From Hydrogenophaga crassostreae (lineage in GTDB: Bacteria; Pseudomonadota; Gammaproteobacteria; Burkholderiales; Burkholderiaceae_C), in contig NZ_CP017476.1 of assembly GCF_001761385.1 (NCBI RefSeq), forward strand, positions 4,019,501-4,083,500: a DNA stretch of 64,000 nucleotides, read 5' to 3'. Positions 32,368-41,379 of this stretch are shown here, piece after piece. A model generated the notes under the pieces. It was not told where the DNA came from. It did not search any database and saw nothing but the letters and a program-made list of their open reading frames with translations. Numbering within the stretch: position 1 is the stretch's first letter; the number at the start of each line of letters is the position of its first letter. A program made the translations under genes and the position numbers.

Positions 32368-34957
32368 CATAGGTGAACAGCATCTGAAACACCACCAGCG
32401 ACACACTGGCCCAAAAGGCGATCAGGTTGCCGGTGATGGTTTCCCAGGCGAACGCATGGGCGGTGAAATGGCGCGTATTGAACAGGTACACCAGTTCGCC
32501 CACCACCAGCATGTTGACCACGGCGGTGCGCGCAAGCTCGATGGAGCTGCCGCGCGCCATCTCCCATTCAAAGACGGCGTAGGTGGCGGCAATCATGAGC
32601 AGGGTCACGTAGGCGATGCGGGTGAACAGCAGGCGGGTGATGAGTGGCTCGGCGGGGTCGCGTGGCGGGCGCTCCATCAACTGGCCCTCGGCGGGCTCAA
32701 AGGCGAGTGCGATCGCCAGCGTGACGGTGGTGACCATGTTGATCCACAGGATTTGCGCCGCGGTCACCGGCATCGCCAGCCCGGCGAACACGGCCAGCAA
32801 AATCACACCCGCTTCGCCGCCATTGGTGGGCAAGACAAACAGCAGCGATTTTTTGATGTTGTCGAACACGGTGCGCCCTTCGCGCACCGCGTGGGCGATG
32901 GAGGCGAAGTTGTCATCGGTCAGCACCAGGTCGGCGGCTTCGCGCGCGGCGTCGGTGCCGCGCTGGCCCATGGCCACGCCAATGTTGGCGGCCTTGAGCG
33001 CGGGCGCGTCGTTCACACCATCGCCGGTCATGGCCACCAGCTTGCCCTGGGCTTGCAGCGATGCCACCAGGCGCAGCTTGTGCGCAGGGCTGGCGCGGGC
33101 CACCACATCGGTCTGCGCCAGCCGTTTCGCCAATGCTGGGTCGTCCAGGTGGTCAATCTCATCGCCAGTGATGGCCTGTCTGGCTTGCAGGCCAATCTGC
33201 TGGCCGATGGCCGCAGCGGTGACCGCGTGGTCGCCGGTGATCATGAGCACGCGGATGCCGGCGCGCTGGCAGTCGGCCACGGCGGCCACGGCTTCGGGGC
33301 GCGGCGGATCCATCAGCCCGACCAGGCCGAGCAGAGTGAATCGGGGCACGATATCGGCTATACCGATGCTGTGGGTGCCGGAGGGCAACTCGCACTCGGC
33401 CAGCGCCAGCACGCGCTGGCCATCGCCCGCCGCCTGGTCGACCCGGGCTTGCCAGGCCGCGCGGTCGAGCGGCGCGCCGGTGGTGTCTTTGACACACAGA
33501 TCGAGCACCCGTTCCGGCGCACCCTTGAGCAAGATGAACGCACGCGACGCCTGCCCACCCGCTTGGTCATGGTGCAGGGTGGCCATGTAACGGTGTTCGG
33601 ATTCGAACGGGATTTCGTCACGGCGCGGAAAGGCCTGGCTGGTGCTTTCGAGCGCAAGGCCAGCCTTGAGCGCCAGCGTGAACAGCGCGCCTTCGGTCGG
33701 GTCGCCAGCCAGCACCCAGTCCCCGGCGTTGTCTTCGCCTGCGTCATCGCGGTGCAGGCGCGCATCGTTGCACAGAAGCGCGCAACGGGACAGCCGTTGC
33801 AGCCCCGAATGGTCTGCGGGCTGAACAGCTGAGCCAGCAAGCTCAAATCTACCCAGCGGGGTATATCCTGCGCCGCTCACCGCCAGCGTGGCATCGGCCA
33901 GCATCACGCGCACGGCGGTCATTTCGTTGCGCGTCAGGGTGCCGGTCTTGTCGGTGCAGATCACGCTGACCGAACCCAGCGTTTCAACAGCAGGCAGACG
34001 CCGCACCACGGCACGGTGCTGTGCCATGATGCTGGTTCCGATGGCCAGCGTGATGGTGACCACTGCGGGCAGTCCTTCAGGAATCGCCGCCACAGCCAGA
34101 CCGACCACCACCAGAAACATGTCGGCGGCGGGCATGCCACCGAGCCAGACACCATAGAGGAAGGTCAACAGCGCCACCACGCCAATGAAGGCGGTGATGC
34201 GGCGCGCAAACTGGTCGAGCCGCCGGGTCAACGGCGTGACCAGCTCGGCCACGCCGGCCACCATGGCGCCGATCTGCCCGATCTCGGTTTGGCGGGCGGT
34301 GGCCACCACCACACCAGTGGCCTGGCCCACGGTGACCACCGTGCCGGCATACGCCATGCACAGCCGGTCACCCAGCGCGGCGCCCTGGGCCACGGCATCG
34401 GGCTGTTTTCCCGAAGGCACAGACTCGCCCGTGAGCGCGGCCTCGTCGATCGCCAGATTCTTGCTGCGCAGCAAGCGCAAATCGGCCGGCACTCGGGTGC
34501 CCGATTCCAGCAACACCACGTCACCCGGCACCAGATCAGCGGCATCAATTTCCAGCCGCTGTCCTTGCCTCAACACCATAGCGTGGCTGGCCAGCATGGC
34601 GCGGACCGCTTCCAGCGCGCGTTGGGCCTTGCCTTCCTGGACCAAGCCCATGATGGCGTTGATCACCACCACCCCCACGATCACCGCCGTGTCGAGGGTG
34701 TGCCCCAGCCACAAGGTGATGCACGCCGCTGCGAGCAACACATAGATGAGCAGGTTGTGAAACTGGGCCAGCAGCCGGCGCCACCAGGGGCGGGGCGGGG
34801 TCGCCTGCAGGCGGTTGGGTCCATAACTGGCCAGCCGCTCTTTCGCCTCACGGGTGCTCAGGCCCCGGGCATCGCTGGCCAGTTGGCGCAGCGCCTCATC
34901 GGCAGGTGTTGCGTGCCAGACGACGGTCGTTTCGGTGCGGGATGCGCTATTTCTCAT
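32309..34957 (-). CDS. cation-transporting P-type ATPase (type II), C-terminus frameshifted
   Basis: 882 residues as read. N-terminal cation ATPase domain, actuator TGES (AALTGESVPSGK), TM4 motif PEGLP (AVAAIPEGLPAVVTITLAIG), phosphorylation site CTDKTGTLTRNEM, nucleotide-binding KGAPERVLDLC and hinge MTGDGVNDAPALKAANIGVAMG. PEGLP and overall plan point to a Ca2+/Mn2+ or MgtA-like type II pump; the ion is uncertain. After FQMLFTYAP the reading diverges into RCNSSLARRRSAG and stops, whereas the alternative frame continues as a normal last helix (see 32226-32367). If the shift is real the last transmembrane helix is lost. Confidence 0.9.
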   Translation of the reverse strand: MRNSASRTETTVVWHATPADEALRQLASDARGLSTREAKERLASYGPNRLQATPPRPWWRRLLAQFHNLLIYVLLAAACITLWLGHTLDTAVIVGVVVINAIMGLVQEGKAQRALEAVRAMLASHAMVLRQGQRLEIDAADLVPGDVVLLESGTRVPADLRLLRSKNLAIDEAALTGESVPSGKQPDAVAQGAALGDRLCMAYAGTVVTVGQATGVVVATARQTEIGQIGAMVAGVAELVTPLTRRLDQFARRITAFIGVVALLTFLYGVWLGGMPAADMFLVVVGLAVAAIPEGLPAVVTITLAIGTSIMAQHRAVVRRLPAVETLGSVSVICTDKTGTLTRNEMTAVRVMLADATLAVSGAGYTPLGRFELAGSAVQPADHSGLQRLSRCALLCNDARLHRDDAGEDNAGDWVLAGDPTEGALFTLALKAGLALESTSQAFPRRDEIPFESEHRYMATLHHDQAGGQASRAFILLKGAPERVLDLCVKDTTGAPLDRAAWQARVDQAAGDGQRVLALAECELPSGTHSIGIADIVPRFTLLGLVGLMDPPRPEAVAAVADCQRAGIRVLMITGDHAVTAAAIGQQIGLQARQAITGDEIDHLDDPALAKRLAQTDVVARASPAHKLRLVASLQAQGKLVAMTGDGVNDAPALKAANIGVAMGQRGTDAAREAADLVLTDDNFASIAHAVREGRTVFDNIKKSLLFVLPTNGGEAGVILLAVFAGLAMPVTAAQILWINMVTTVTLAIALAFEPAEGQLMERPPRDPAEPLITRLLFTRIAYVTLLMIAATYAVFEWEMARGSSIELARTAVVNMLVVGELVYLFNTRHFTAHAFAWETITGNLIAFWASVSLVVFQMLFTYAPRCNSSLARRRSAGHRGH

Positions 34958-35042
34958 GTCTGTACGTTAGCGCAAACCCTGCTGCTTCTATACCGACCAG
35001 GTCAAAAACGCGCCATATAAACCACCCGCAAAACCGCCTGTT

Positions 35043-36362
35043 TCAATGGCCTCGTTCGGCGCCAGCCCTCTTCGCTTGCCAGCGCAACCAATCGGCTGGC
35101 TCGTCCACGTCCCAGAGCGCCGGCAGTTCCACCCAGCGCACCTGCGCACCGCTCAGGCGTTGGCGGGTCTGGGCCATGGTGCGGGCCGTGCTCCACTCCA
35201 CCCGCTCAAACACCTGTGGCAATCGCTGCTTCAGCCCAATCAGCACATAGCCCCCGTCCTCGGCAGGAATGAACACGGCGTCGTGCAACACCAGGGCATC
35301 TGCGGCCGCCTGCAGATGCCCCGGCGTCAGCGCCGGGCAATCGGTGCCCACAATGAGCAGGGCGGGTGCACCACGCTCGGCGAAGTGGTTCTCCATCACG
35401 GCAGCCATGCGCTGCCCGATGTCGCCCTCCACCTGTGAGGCACAGCGCACCCCCCAGCGCTCGGCCAGCAGCGCGAACAAACGGTGGTGGGCACCCATCG
35501 CGGTGTACAGGACAACCTCGCCCAGACTGGCGCTGTGCGCGGTGTTCAAGGTGCGCAAGATGAAGCCACGCTGGGCGCGGGCAGCGCCGACCGCACCCAG
35601 CAGCTTTGCCAGCCGTGTTTTGGCGAACCCGGGCACCGGCGCTTTGGCCAGGACGGCCACAGCCGCCGCTGCGCGCGGCGCGTAGCCATACCGCAAGGCG
35701 AGTTGCTGCGCCGGGGTGCCCCAGGCATAGGCCGCCCGCAGTCGCCACATCAGCAGCACGGTGCGCCAAAACCCGTTGTGATCCCAGCGTCGCCCGGCGG
35801 TGCTCACGCGCTCCGTCAAACAGGCGGGAGGCGCGCGTTCACGCAGGCGCGCGCTCAACTCGATGTCTTCCATCAATGGCTGTGCGGGAAAGCCCCCCAG
35901 CGTTTCAAATACCCGGCGGCGCACAAACATGGCCTGGTCCCCGGTGGCCATGCCGGTTCGGCGTGATCGCCAGTTCATCAGCGCGGCCACCCAGGGCAAC
36001 AAGGGATGCTGCCCATCGATGTGCACATCGAACCGGCCCCAAACCACACCCCCGGCCAATGCCCCTTGAACCAGCGCATCGGCGCTGGATGGCAAGCGGG
36101 TGTCGGCATGGAGAAACAACAGCACCTCTGCCTTGCGCGCCAGAGGGTGGCAAGCCCCGGCATTCATTTGCGAGGCGCGTCCACGCGGCGCGGTCAACAC
36201 CGCGTCGGCCCCGGCCCGCGCGACTTCGGTGGTGTCATCCACGCTGCCACCATCGACAACGATCACGACCACGCCACGGTTGCGCAAATCGGCCAATGCG
36301 CTCAGTGCGCCCGGCAATGAGGCGGCCTCGTTCAACACGGGCATGACGATGGCCAGCCTCAT
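35043..36362 (-). CDS. fused TIGR04283 glycosyltransferase / TIGR04282 (DUF2064) transferase
   Basis: 439 residues in two domains. Residues 1-225 are a GT-A family 2 glycosyltransferase (RLAIVMPVLNEAASLPGAL; VVDGGSVDDT; LFLHADTRLP; FVRRRVFETLGGFPAQPLMEDIELS). Residues 235-430 are a DUF2064 nucleotidyl/glycosyl-transferase-like domain (AVLAKAPVPGFAKTRLAKLLG; LLIVGTDCPALTP; AVFIPAEDGGYVLIGL). The two families, often separate neighbours, were named rSAM/selenodomain-associated and later linked to arsenosugar synthesis. No radical SAM ArsS gene is in the window. The gene overlaps the upstream APH-fold gene by 4 bases. Confidence 0.9.
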   Translation of the reverse strand: MRLAIVMPVLNEAASLPGALSALADLRNRGVVVIVVDGGSVDDTTEVARAGADAVLTAPRGRASQMNAGACHPLARKAEVLLFLHADTRLPSSADALVQGALAGGVVWGRFDVHIDGQHPLLPWVAALMNWRSRRTGMATGDQAMFVRRRVFETLGGFPAQPLMEDIELSARLRERAPPACLTERVSTAGRRWDHNGFWRTVLLMWRLRAAYAWGTPAQQLALRYGYAPRAAAAVAVLAKAPVPGFAKTRLAKLLGAVGAARAQRGFILRTLNTAHSASLGEVVLYTAMGAHHRLFALLAERWGVRCASQVEGDIGQRMAAVMENHFAERGAPALLIVGTDCPALTPGHLQAAADALVLHDAVFIPAEDGGYVLIGLKQRLPQVFERVEWSTARTMAQTRQRLSGAQVRWVELPALWDVDEPADWLRWQAKRAGAERGH

Positions 36363-37408
36363 GGTGACAACACCCTCTCCAGCATGGCCAGTTCATGCAA
36401 CACCCGCGCCACGACGGGCGCACTGAGGTAATGCTCAACCCGGCCGCGCACATGGGTCACCAGCGCCGCTTCACTGCGATCGGCAGACCAGTCTTCGCCG
36501 TCGCCAGAGGGGCCCTCCCGCTCGCGCGACAGCACCCGCCATTTGGCACACCAGGTGATGGACCACAACCACATGGCGCCGCGCAGCGGCACATGCCACC
36601 GCGCGGCTTCGCCTGCGGCTGCGCCCATGAAGCGATCCCAGGCGCGGTAGGCAGCCATGATTTCGCCCTCGCTCAAGACCGCGTGTGAATCGACATCCCA
36701 GGTGGTTGAGGTGTAGAGCGTGGCGTGGGCCAGATCGAGACCCGGGTAGCTGTAACGGCATTTCTCCAGATCCACCAGAACCGCCGAGCCGTCGGCGCGC
36801 ACGATGAAATTGCCCGGGTGGCCATCAAAGGCGATCAGGTGGCGCCGGGGCCTGGCGGCCTGATCGCACAAGGCCTGCAACCGCTGTTGCTGCGACTCGA
36901 TCGCGCCTGCCACTTCCGGGGCCACCTTCGCCCCGGCGAGGAAACGGGCCTGAGCAGCGATCTCGTCGCACAGCGACTTCAGGGGATCTCGCTCATCCTG
37001 CAACGGTGAGCGCTTCGCGCGGGGCGGCAACGGCAGGGCATGCAGCGAGCCCAGCGCCCGCACGATGGCACCCAGATCACCCGGCAAGCGAGCCGCCCGG
37101 CCTTCTATTTCCGCGACCAGCAAGGCGCCTCGAGGCAGGTTGGCCGATGGCGCCAACACACCGTGCAGGGCGGGCGAGTGGCCACCCGGCGCAGCGCGCT
37201 CAAAGCAGGTGCGCTGGTAGTCAAGATTGCGCACAGCGGCCAGCCCCATCTGGCTTTGTTTGGGAATGCGCGCGAGCCAGCCACTGCCAGCCAGGCGCAC
37301 ATGGTCGTGGGCCAGCCCTTTGTCGGACATCGGCTGCAGCGCGCAACCCGCCAGCGGATGGGCCAGCGCGGTCAGTTCGCGGCGCAGCTGTTCAAGCAAA
37401 TCATTCAC
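36359..37408 (-). CDS. aminoglycoside-phosphotransferase-fold kinase
   Basis: 349 residues. The kinase-like fold is shown by LIAFDGHPGNFIVRADGSAVLVDLEKCRYSYPGLDLAHA-type signature: HxGNF catalytic loop (FDGHPGNFIV) followed by the Mg-binding Asp in VDLEK. N-terminal RIPKQSQMGLAAVRNLDYQR probably contacts ATP. It is unlikely to be an antibiotic resistance enzyme given its setting between a glycosyltransferase fusion and a YiiX-like gene; a sugar or choline-type small-molecule kinase is more likely. The spacing to the upstream gene is one base, and it overlaps the downstream gene by four. Confidence 0.82.
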   Translation of the reverse strand: MNDLLEQLRRELTALAHPLAGCALQPMSDKGLAHDHVRLAGSGWLARIPKQSQMGLAAVRNLDYQRTCFERAAPGGHSPALHGVLAPSANLPRGALLVAEIEGRAARLPGDLGAIVRALGSLHALPLPPRAKRSPLQDERDPLKSLCDEIAAQARFLAGAKVAPEVAGAIESQQQRLQALCDQAARPRRHLIAFDGHPGNFIVRADGSAVLVDLEKCRYSYPGLDLAHATLYTSTTWDVDSHAVLSEGEIMAAYRAWDRFMGAAAGEAARWHVPLRGAMWLWSITWCAKWRVLSREREGPSGDGEDWSADRSEAALVTHVRGRVEHYLSAPVVARVLHELAMLERVLSP

Positions 37409-37409
37409 G

Positions 37410-38195
37410 TCAGGGATGCCTCGCCATGTTCAACACCGCACCGCCAGGGGCCAGGCCCCATCGCAAGGCGCGATGGTCAAAGCCAGAGGACAGCGTGGGT
37501 TTGATGATCTCAAAATATGGTGACACATCAAAGTCCCGTGGCGCAAAAAGGCTGTGGTGCCGCACATGCAGCACCTGCTCGACGCAGTCGTGACAACCGG
37601 GATCGTTCAGGCTCAAGGTTTCAATGCTCGGCAGGATGGGGTATTGCACCGACTGAAACGCCTGGGCGATCAAGGTCGAACAAATGGCCCGTGTGGGGTC
37701 CCCACTGCCCAGGGCCAGCATCTTGCGACGCCAGCGCAGAGGCACCGGCGGCGTGGGAAACAGGTAGCGCGCGAGGTCGGTCACATTTTTGAGGTCATAG
37801 GCCTGCCCCAGCCGATCGATGGCGTATTGGCAGACCGCGCCAACCTCGTTTTCATCCAGCCCAACGGGGCGGCAGATGCGGCAATGCATCTGCTCAAACG
37901 CCGACAGCGCCACCGCGCGAACACCTTCGCTGATATCGGCCTCGACCACGCAAGGCACGTCACCGCCCACCGCATGCTCTGGCATGCCGCCCACATAGAG
38001 CGCGGCATGCGACCAGGTGGACTGTGTGAGGTACTTGATGGCGGTGCTCACCCGCGACGTGCCTTCAACCAGGATCACGTCGCCCGGTTTCAGCGTGCGG
38101 GCCAAGCTGCCGATATCAGACGGGACGCCGATGGCCGCCGCGCGCCCAGGCGTCCCCAGGTAGCGGGCAAGGGCACGACCCAGCCAGGCCCTCAT
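37410..38195 (-). CDS. YiiX/NlpC-P60-superfamily (permuted papain-fold) protein
   Basis: 261 residues from ATG 38195. The core has LKPGDVILVEGTSRVSTAIKYLTQSTWSHAALYVG, with the catalytic-type His, and ICSTLIAQAFQSV with the Cys, arranged as in YiiX-type permuted NlpC/P60 proteins that act on lipid- or peptide-linked substrates. An in-frame longer start (ATG 38333) leaves only 11 bases to the divergent gene and would cover the ECF-like promoter, so the internal start is preferred. It begins the three-gene leftward operon. Confidence 0.8.
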   Translation of the reverse strand: MRAWLGRALARYLGTPGRAAAIGVPSDIGSLARTLKPGDVILVEGTSRVSTAIKYLTQSTWSHAALYVGGMPEHAVGGDVPCVVEADISEGVRAVALSAFEQMHCRICRPVGLDENEVGAVCQYAIDRLGQAYDLKNVTDLARYLFPTPPVPLRWRRKMLALGSGDPTRAICSTLIAQAFQSVQYPILPSIETLSLNDPGCHDCVEQVLHVRHHSLFAPRDFDVSPYFEIIKPTLSSGFDHRALRWGLAPGGAVLNMARHP

Positions 38196-38290
38196 GGCCG
38201 CGCCCCGCCCTTGCGCCAATCGGGTCTGAAGGGATCGCACGGATGAAGCGGAAACGATTGCATGACAATGAACTTTAGGAAAGAGCCATC

Positions 38291-38316
38291 TGTAAGGAAC
38301 AGCGTTCTGCTGCGAC
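38291..38316 (+). promoter_or_regulatory. ECF-type promoter motif before the DedA-disulfide reductase operon
   Basis: TGTAAGGA at 38291-38298 and GCGAC at 38312-38316, the same elements and 13-base gap as at 22334 and 22934. Predicted transcription start near 38323, about 22 bases before the GTG at 38345. Confidence 0.6.
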
Positions 38317-38344
38317 TCAATCACAACAAACACAAGGAATGGTC

Positions 38345-40507
38345 GTGAATCTGCGCAAAGTCTTACTCCTCGTCGCCCTGGCCCTCGGCATTGGTGCGTT
38401 CTTCGCCTTCGATCTGGGCCGCTTCCTCACGCTGGACTACATCAAGGACAGCCAGGCCGCTTTCGGCGAGCTGTATGCGAGCCAGCCCTTCAAGGTGGCA
38501 GCGGTCTACTTCCTGATCTACGTGGCCGCCACCGCCCTGTCGCTGCCGGGCGCCGCCATCATCACGCTGGCCGGCGGCGCCATCTTTGGCCTCGGCTGGG
38601 GCACCGTGATTGTGTCGTTTGCGTCCAGCGTGGGCGCCACCCTGGCCTTTCTGACATCGCGCTTCATCTTGCGCGGCAGCATCGAGAGCAAGTTCGGCAA
38701 CCGGCTGGCTGAGATCAACAAAGGCATCGAAAAAGACGGCGCCTTCTACCTCTTCACCCTGCGATTGATCCCCATCGTGCCTTTCTTTGTGATCAATTTG
38801 GTCATGGGCCTGACCAAGATGAAGGCCCGCACTTTTTACTGGGTCAGCCAGTTGGGCATGCTGGCCGGCACCCTCGTCTACGTGAACGCCGGCACGCAAC
38901 TGGCCCAGATCGATTCGCTCAAAGGCATTCTCAGCCCCGGCCTGATTGGCTCCTTTGTTTTGCTGGGCCTGTTCCCGCTCATCGCTAGAAAGATTGTTGA
39001 CATGATTAAAAAACGCAAGGTATACGCCCGCTGGGCCAACGTGAAGCCCAAAAGCTTTGACCGCAACCTGATCGTGATCGGCGGCGGCGCCGGCGGTCTG
39101 GTGTCGGCTTACATTGCCGCCGCCGTCAAGGCCAAGGTGACGCTGGTCGAGGTGCACAAAATGGGTGGCGATTGCCTGAATTACGGTTGCGTGCCCAGCA
39201 AGGCGTTGATCAAAAGCGCCAAGCTGGCGAGCCAGATGCGCCATGGCGAGCAGTACGGGCTCTCCAACACCACACCCACGTTCAGCTTCAAGGCCGTGAT
39301 GCAGCGCATCCACGACGTGATCAAAGCCATCGAGCCGCACGACAGCGTGGAGCGCTACACCGGTCTGGGTGTGGAAGTGTTGCAGGGCTACGCCAAGCTG
39401 GTGAACCCCTGGACGGTGGAGATCGCGCTGAACGACGGCGGCACCCAGCGCCTGACCGCGCGCAGCATCGTGATCGCCGCCGGCGCCCGCCCCTTTGTGC
39501 CGCCGCTGCCGGGTCTGGAAGACGTGGGCTATGTCACCAGCGACACGCTGTGGGACGAATTTGCCAAGCTCGACGAGGTGCCCAGGCGCCTGGTGGTGCT
39601 GGGCGGTGGCCCCATCGGCTCCGAGCTGGCACAAAGCTTTGCCCGACTGGGCTCGGCCGTGACCCAGGTGGAAATGGGCCCGCGCATCATGGCCCGGGAA
39701 GACGAAGAGGTGAGCGAGCTGGCCAAGAAAGCGCTGGAGGCCGATGGCGTGGATGTGCGCGTGGGCCACAAAGCCCTGCGCTGCGAAACCATCGATGGCG
39801 AGAAAACGCTGATCGTGGAACACCAGGGCGCCGAGCAGCGCATCGCGTTTGACCAGTTGCTGTGCGCCGTGGGCCGCAGCGCCCGCCTCACCGGCTACGG
39901 GCTGGAAGACATTGGCGTGCCCACCAACCGCACGGTGGAAACCAACGAATACCTGGAAACGCTGTACCCCAACATTTTCGCTGCGGGCGATGTGGCCGGC
40001 CCCTACCAGTTCACCCACGTGGCTTCGCATCAGGCCTGGTACGCCGCCGTCAACGCGCTGTTTGGCGACTTCAAGAAATTCAAGGTCGACTACTCGGTGA
40101 TCCCCTGGGCCACCTTTGTGGACCCCGAGGTGGCGCGCGTGGGCCTCAATGAAACCGAGGCCAGGGAAAAGAACATTCCTTATGAAATGGTCAAGTACGG
40201 CATGGACGATCTCGACCGCGCCATCGCCGACAGCGAAACCCAGGGTTTCGTCAAGGTGCTGACCGTGCCGGGCAAAGACAAGATCCTGGGTGTGACCATT
40301 GTGGGCGCGCACGCTGGCGACTTGCTGGCCGAATACGTGCTCGCCATGAAACACGGCCTGGGCCTGAACAAGATCCTCGGCACCATCCACACCTACCCCA
40401 CCATGGCCGAGGCCAACAAGTACGCCGCGGGCGACTGGAAGCGTGCACACCAGCCCGAGAAGCTGCTGGTGTGGGTCAAGAAATTCCACGACTGGCGCCG
40501 CGGGTGA
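38345..40507 (+). CDS. DedA/VTT-domain membrane protein fused to mercuric-reductase-like FAD disulfide oxidoreductase
   Basis: 720 residues. Residues 1-225 are a TVP38/TMEM64 (SNARE-associated) membrane domain with several helices (YFLIYVAATALSLPGAAIITLAGGAIFG; RLIPIVPFFVINLVMGL). Residues 235-720 form a class I pyridine nucleotide-disulfide oxidoreductase: FAD motif IGGGAGGLVSAY, redox-active C-x4-C at about residues 277/282 (GGDCLNYGCVPSK), NADPH site VLGGGPIGSELAQ, FAAGDVAGPYQFTHVA and C-terminal HTYPTMAEA. GTG 38345 is preferred because AAGGA lies 6 bases upstream, whereas an ATG at 38339 directly abuts it. It heads a four-gene operon. Confidence 0.92.
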   Translation: MNLRKVLLLVALALGIGAFFAFDLGRFLTLDYIKDSQAAFGELYASQPFKVAAVYFLIYVAATALSLPGAAIITLAGGAIFGLGWGTVIVSFASSVGATLAFLTSRFILRGSIESKFGNRLAEINKGIEKDGAFYLFTLRLIPIVPFFVINLVMGLTKMKARTFYWVSQLGMLAGTLVYVNAGTQLAQIDSLKGILSPGLIGSFVLLGLFPLIARKIVDMIKKRKVYARWANVKPKSFDRNLIVIGGGAGGLVSAYIAAAVKAKVTLVEVHKMGGDCLNYGCVPSKALIKSAKLASQMRHGEQYGLSNTTPTFSFKAVMQRIHDVIKAIEPHDSVERYTGLGVEVLQGYAKLVNPWTVEIALNDGGTQRLTARSIVIAAGARPFVPPLPGLEDVGYVTSDTLWDEFAKLDEVPRRLVVLGGGPIGSELAQSFARLGSAVTQVEMGPRIMAREDEEVSELAKKALEADGVDVRVGHKALRCETIDGEKTLIVEHQGAEQRIAFDQLLCAVGRSARLTGYGLEDIGVPTNRTVETNEYLETLYPNIFAAGDVAGPYQFTHVASHQAWYAAVNALFGDFKKFKVDYSVIPWATFVDPEVARVGLNETEAREKNIPYEMVKYGMDDLDRAIADSETQGFVKVLTVPGKDKILGVTIVGAHAGDLLAEYVLAMKHGLGLNKILGTIHTYPTMAEANKYAAGDWKRAHQPEKLLVWVKKFHDWRRG

Positions 40508-40554
40508 ACTTGTCCGCCCACAGCCACTCCAAAACCTTCATGAGAGACCCCCGC

Positions 40555-41379
40555 ATGAGCTCCCGCCGCCAAACCTTGCACCTGTTCGCGGCCATCGCTG
40601 TCACCGCAGTGTTGCCCATGAGCGCTTTTGCCCAGACCGCTGCTTTTGACCACCAGTACGCGGGCTGGAACGCCTTGCTTAAAAAACACGTGAAATGGTT
40701 GCCCGATGGCAAGCAATCGCGCGTGAACTACAAAGGTTTTGCAGCCGACCACGCGGCACTCAAAGACGTGCTCACCAGCCTGAGTGCCGTGCCCAAGGCA
40801 AGCTTTGATGGCTGGAGCAAGCCCCAGCAGATGGCCTTCCTCATCAATGCCTACAACGCCTTCACGGTGGAGCTCATTCTCACGAAGTACCCCAACCTGA
40901 AATCCATCAAGGACCTCGGGTCGGTGTTCCAGTCGGCCTGGAAAAAAGAGTTCTTCACCCTGCTGGGCGCCGAGCGCCACCTCGACTGGGTCGAGCACGA
41001 GCAGCTGCGCCCCGTCTACAAGGAACCCCGTGTTCACGCCGCCGTCAACTGCGCCAGCATCGGCTGCCCGGCGCTGCGCGACGAGGCCTTCACCGCCAGC
41101 CAGTTGGAAGCCCAGCTCGAAGACGGCATGCGCCGCTTCATGGGCGACCGCACGCGCAACCGGGTGAAAAATGGCGAAGTGGAAGTGAGCGCCATCTTCA
41201 AATGGTTCAAGGAAGACTTCAACAGCGGCTACCGCGGCTTCAAACAGGTGGAAGACGTGTTCGCCGCCTACGCAGCGCAGCTCACCGACCAACCAGACGA
41301 ACAAGCCAGCCTGCGCGCCAGGAGCCTGTCTGTCAGCTACCTCGACTACGACTGGTCGCTCAACGACGTGGGCCGATGA
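40555..41379 (+). CDS. DUF547-domain exported protein
   Basis: 274 residues from ATG 40555, which follows GAGA by 9 bases; ATG 40540 is an in-frame alternative. The signal peptide ends near MSAFAQTAAF. DUF547 is shown by KPQQMAFLINAYNAFTVELIL, SIKDLGS, LDWVEHEQLRP, and PRVHAAVNCASIGCPALR, which carries conserved His and Cys residues suggesting a papain-like catalytic arrangement. Function is unknown. It lies 47 bases after the disulfide reductase gene and overlaps DUF3047 by 4 bases. Confidence 0.88.
   Translation: MSSRRQTLHLFAAIAVTAVLPMSAFAQTAAFDHQYAGWNALLKKHVKWLPDGKQSRVNYKGFAADHAALKDVLTSLSAVPKASFDGWSKPQQMAFLINAYNAFTVELILTKYPNLKSIKDLGSVFQSAWKKEFFTLLGAERHLDWVEHEQLRPVYKEPRVHAAVNCASIGCPALRDEAFTASQLEAQLEDGMRRFMGDRTRNRVKNGEVEVSAIFKWFKEDFNSGYRGFKQVEDVFAAYAAQLTDQPDEQASLRARSLSVSYLDYDWSLNDVGR

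Noticed and set aside
38196..38333. Longer N-terminus of the YiiX-like gene
   Set aside because: Would leave 11 bases to the divergent gene and cover its promoter motif; residues are not similar to family starts.
38363..40489. 708-codon open frame on the minus strand opposite the DedA-disulfide reductase gene
   Set aside because: Antisense shadow: composition is typical of the reverse of a GC-rich gene (many His, Gln, Val, Gly), with no family motif, while the plus frame is a clear flavoenzyme.
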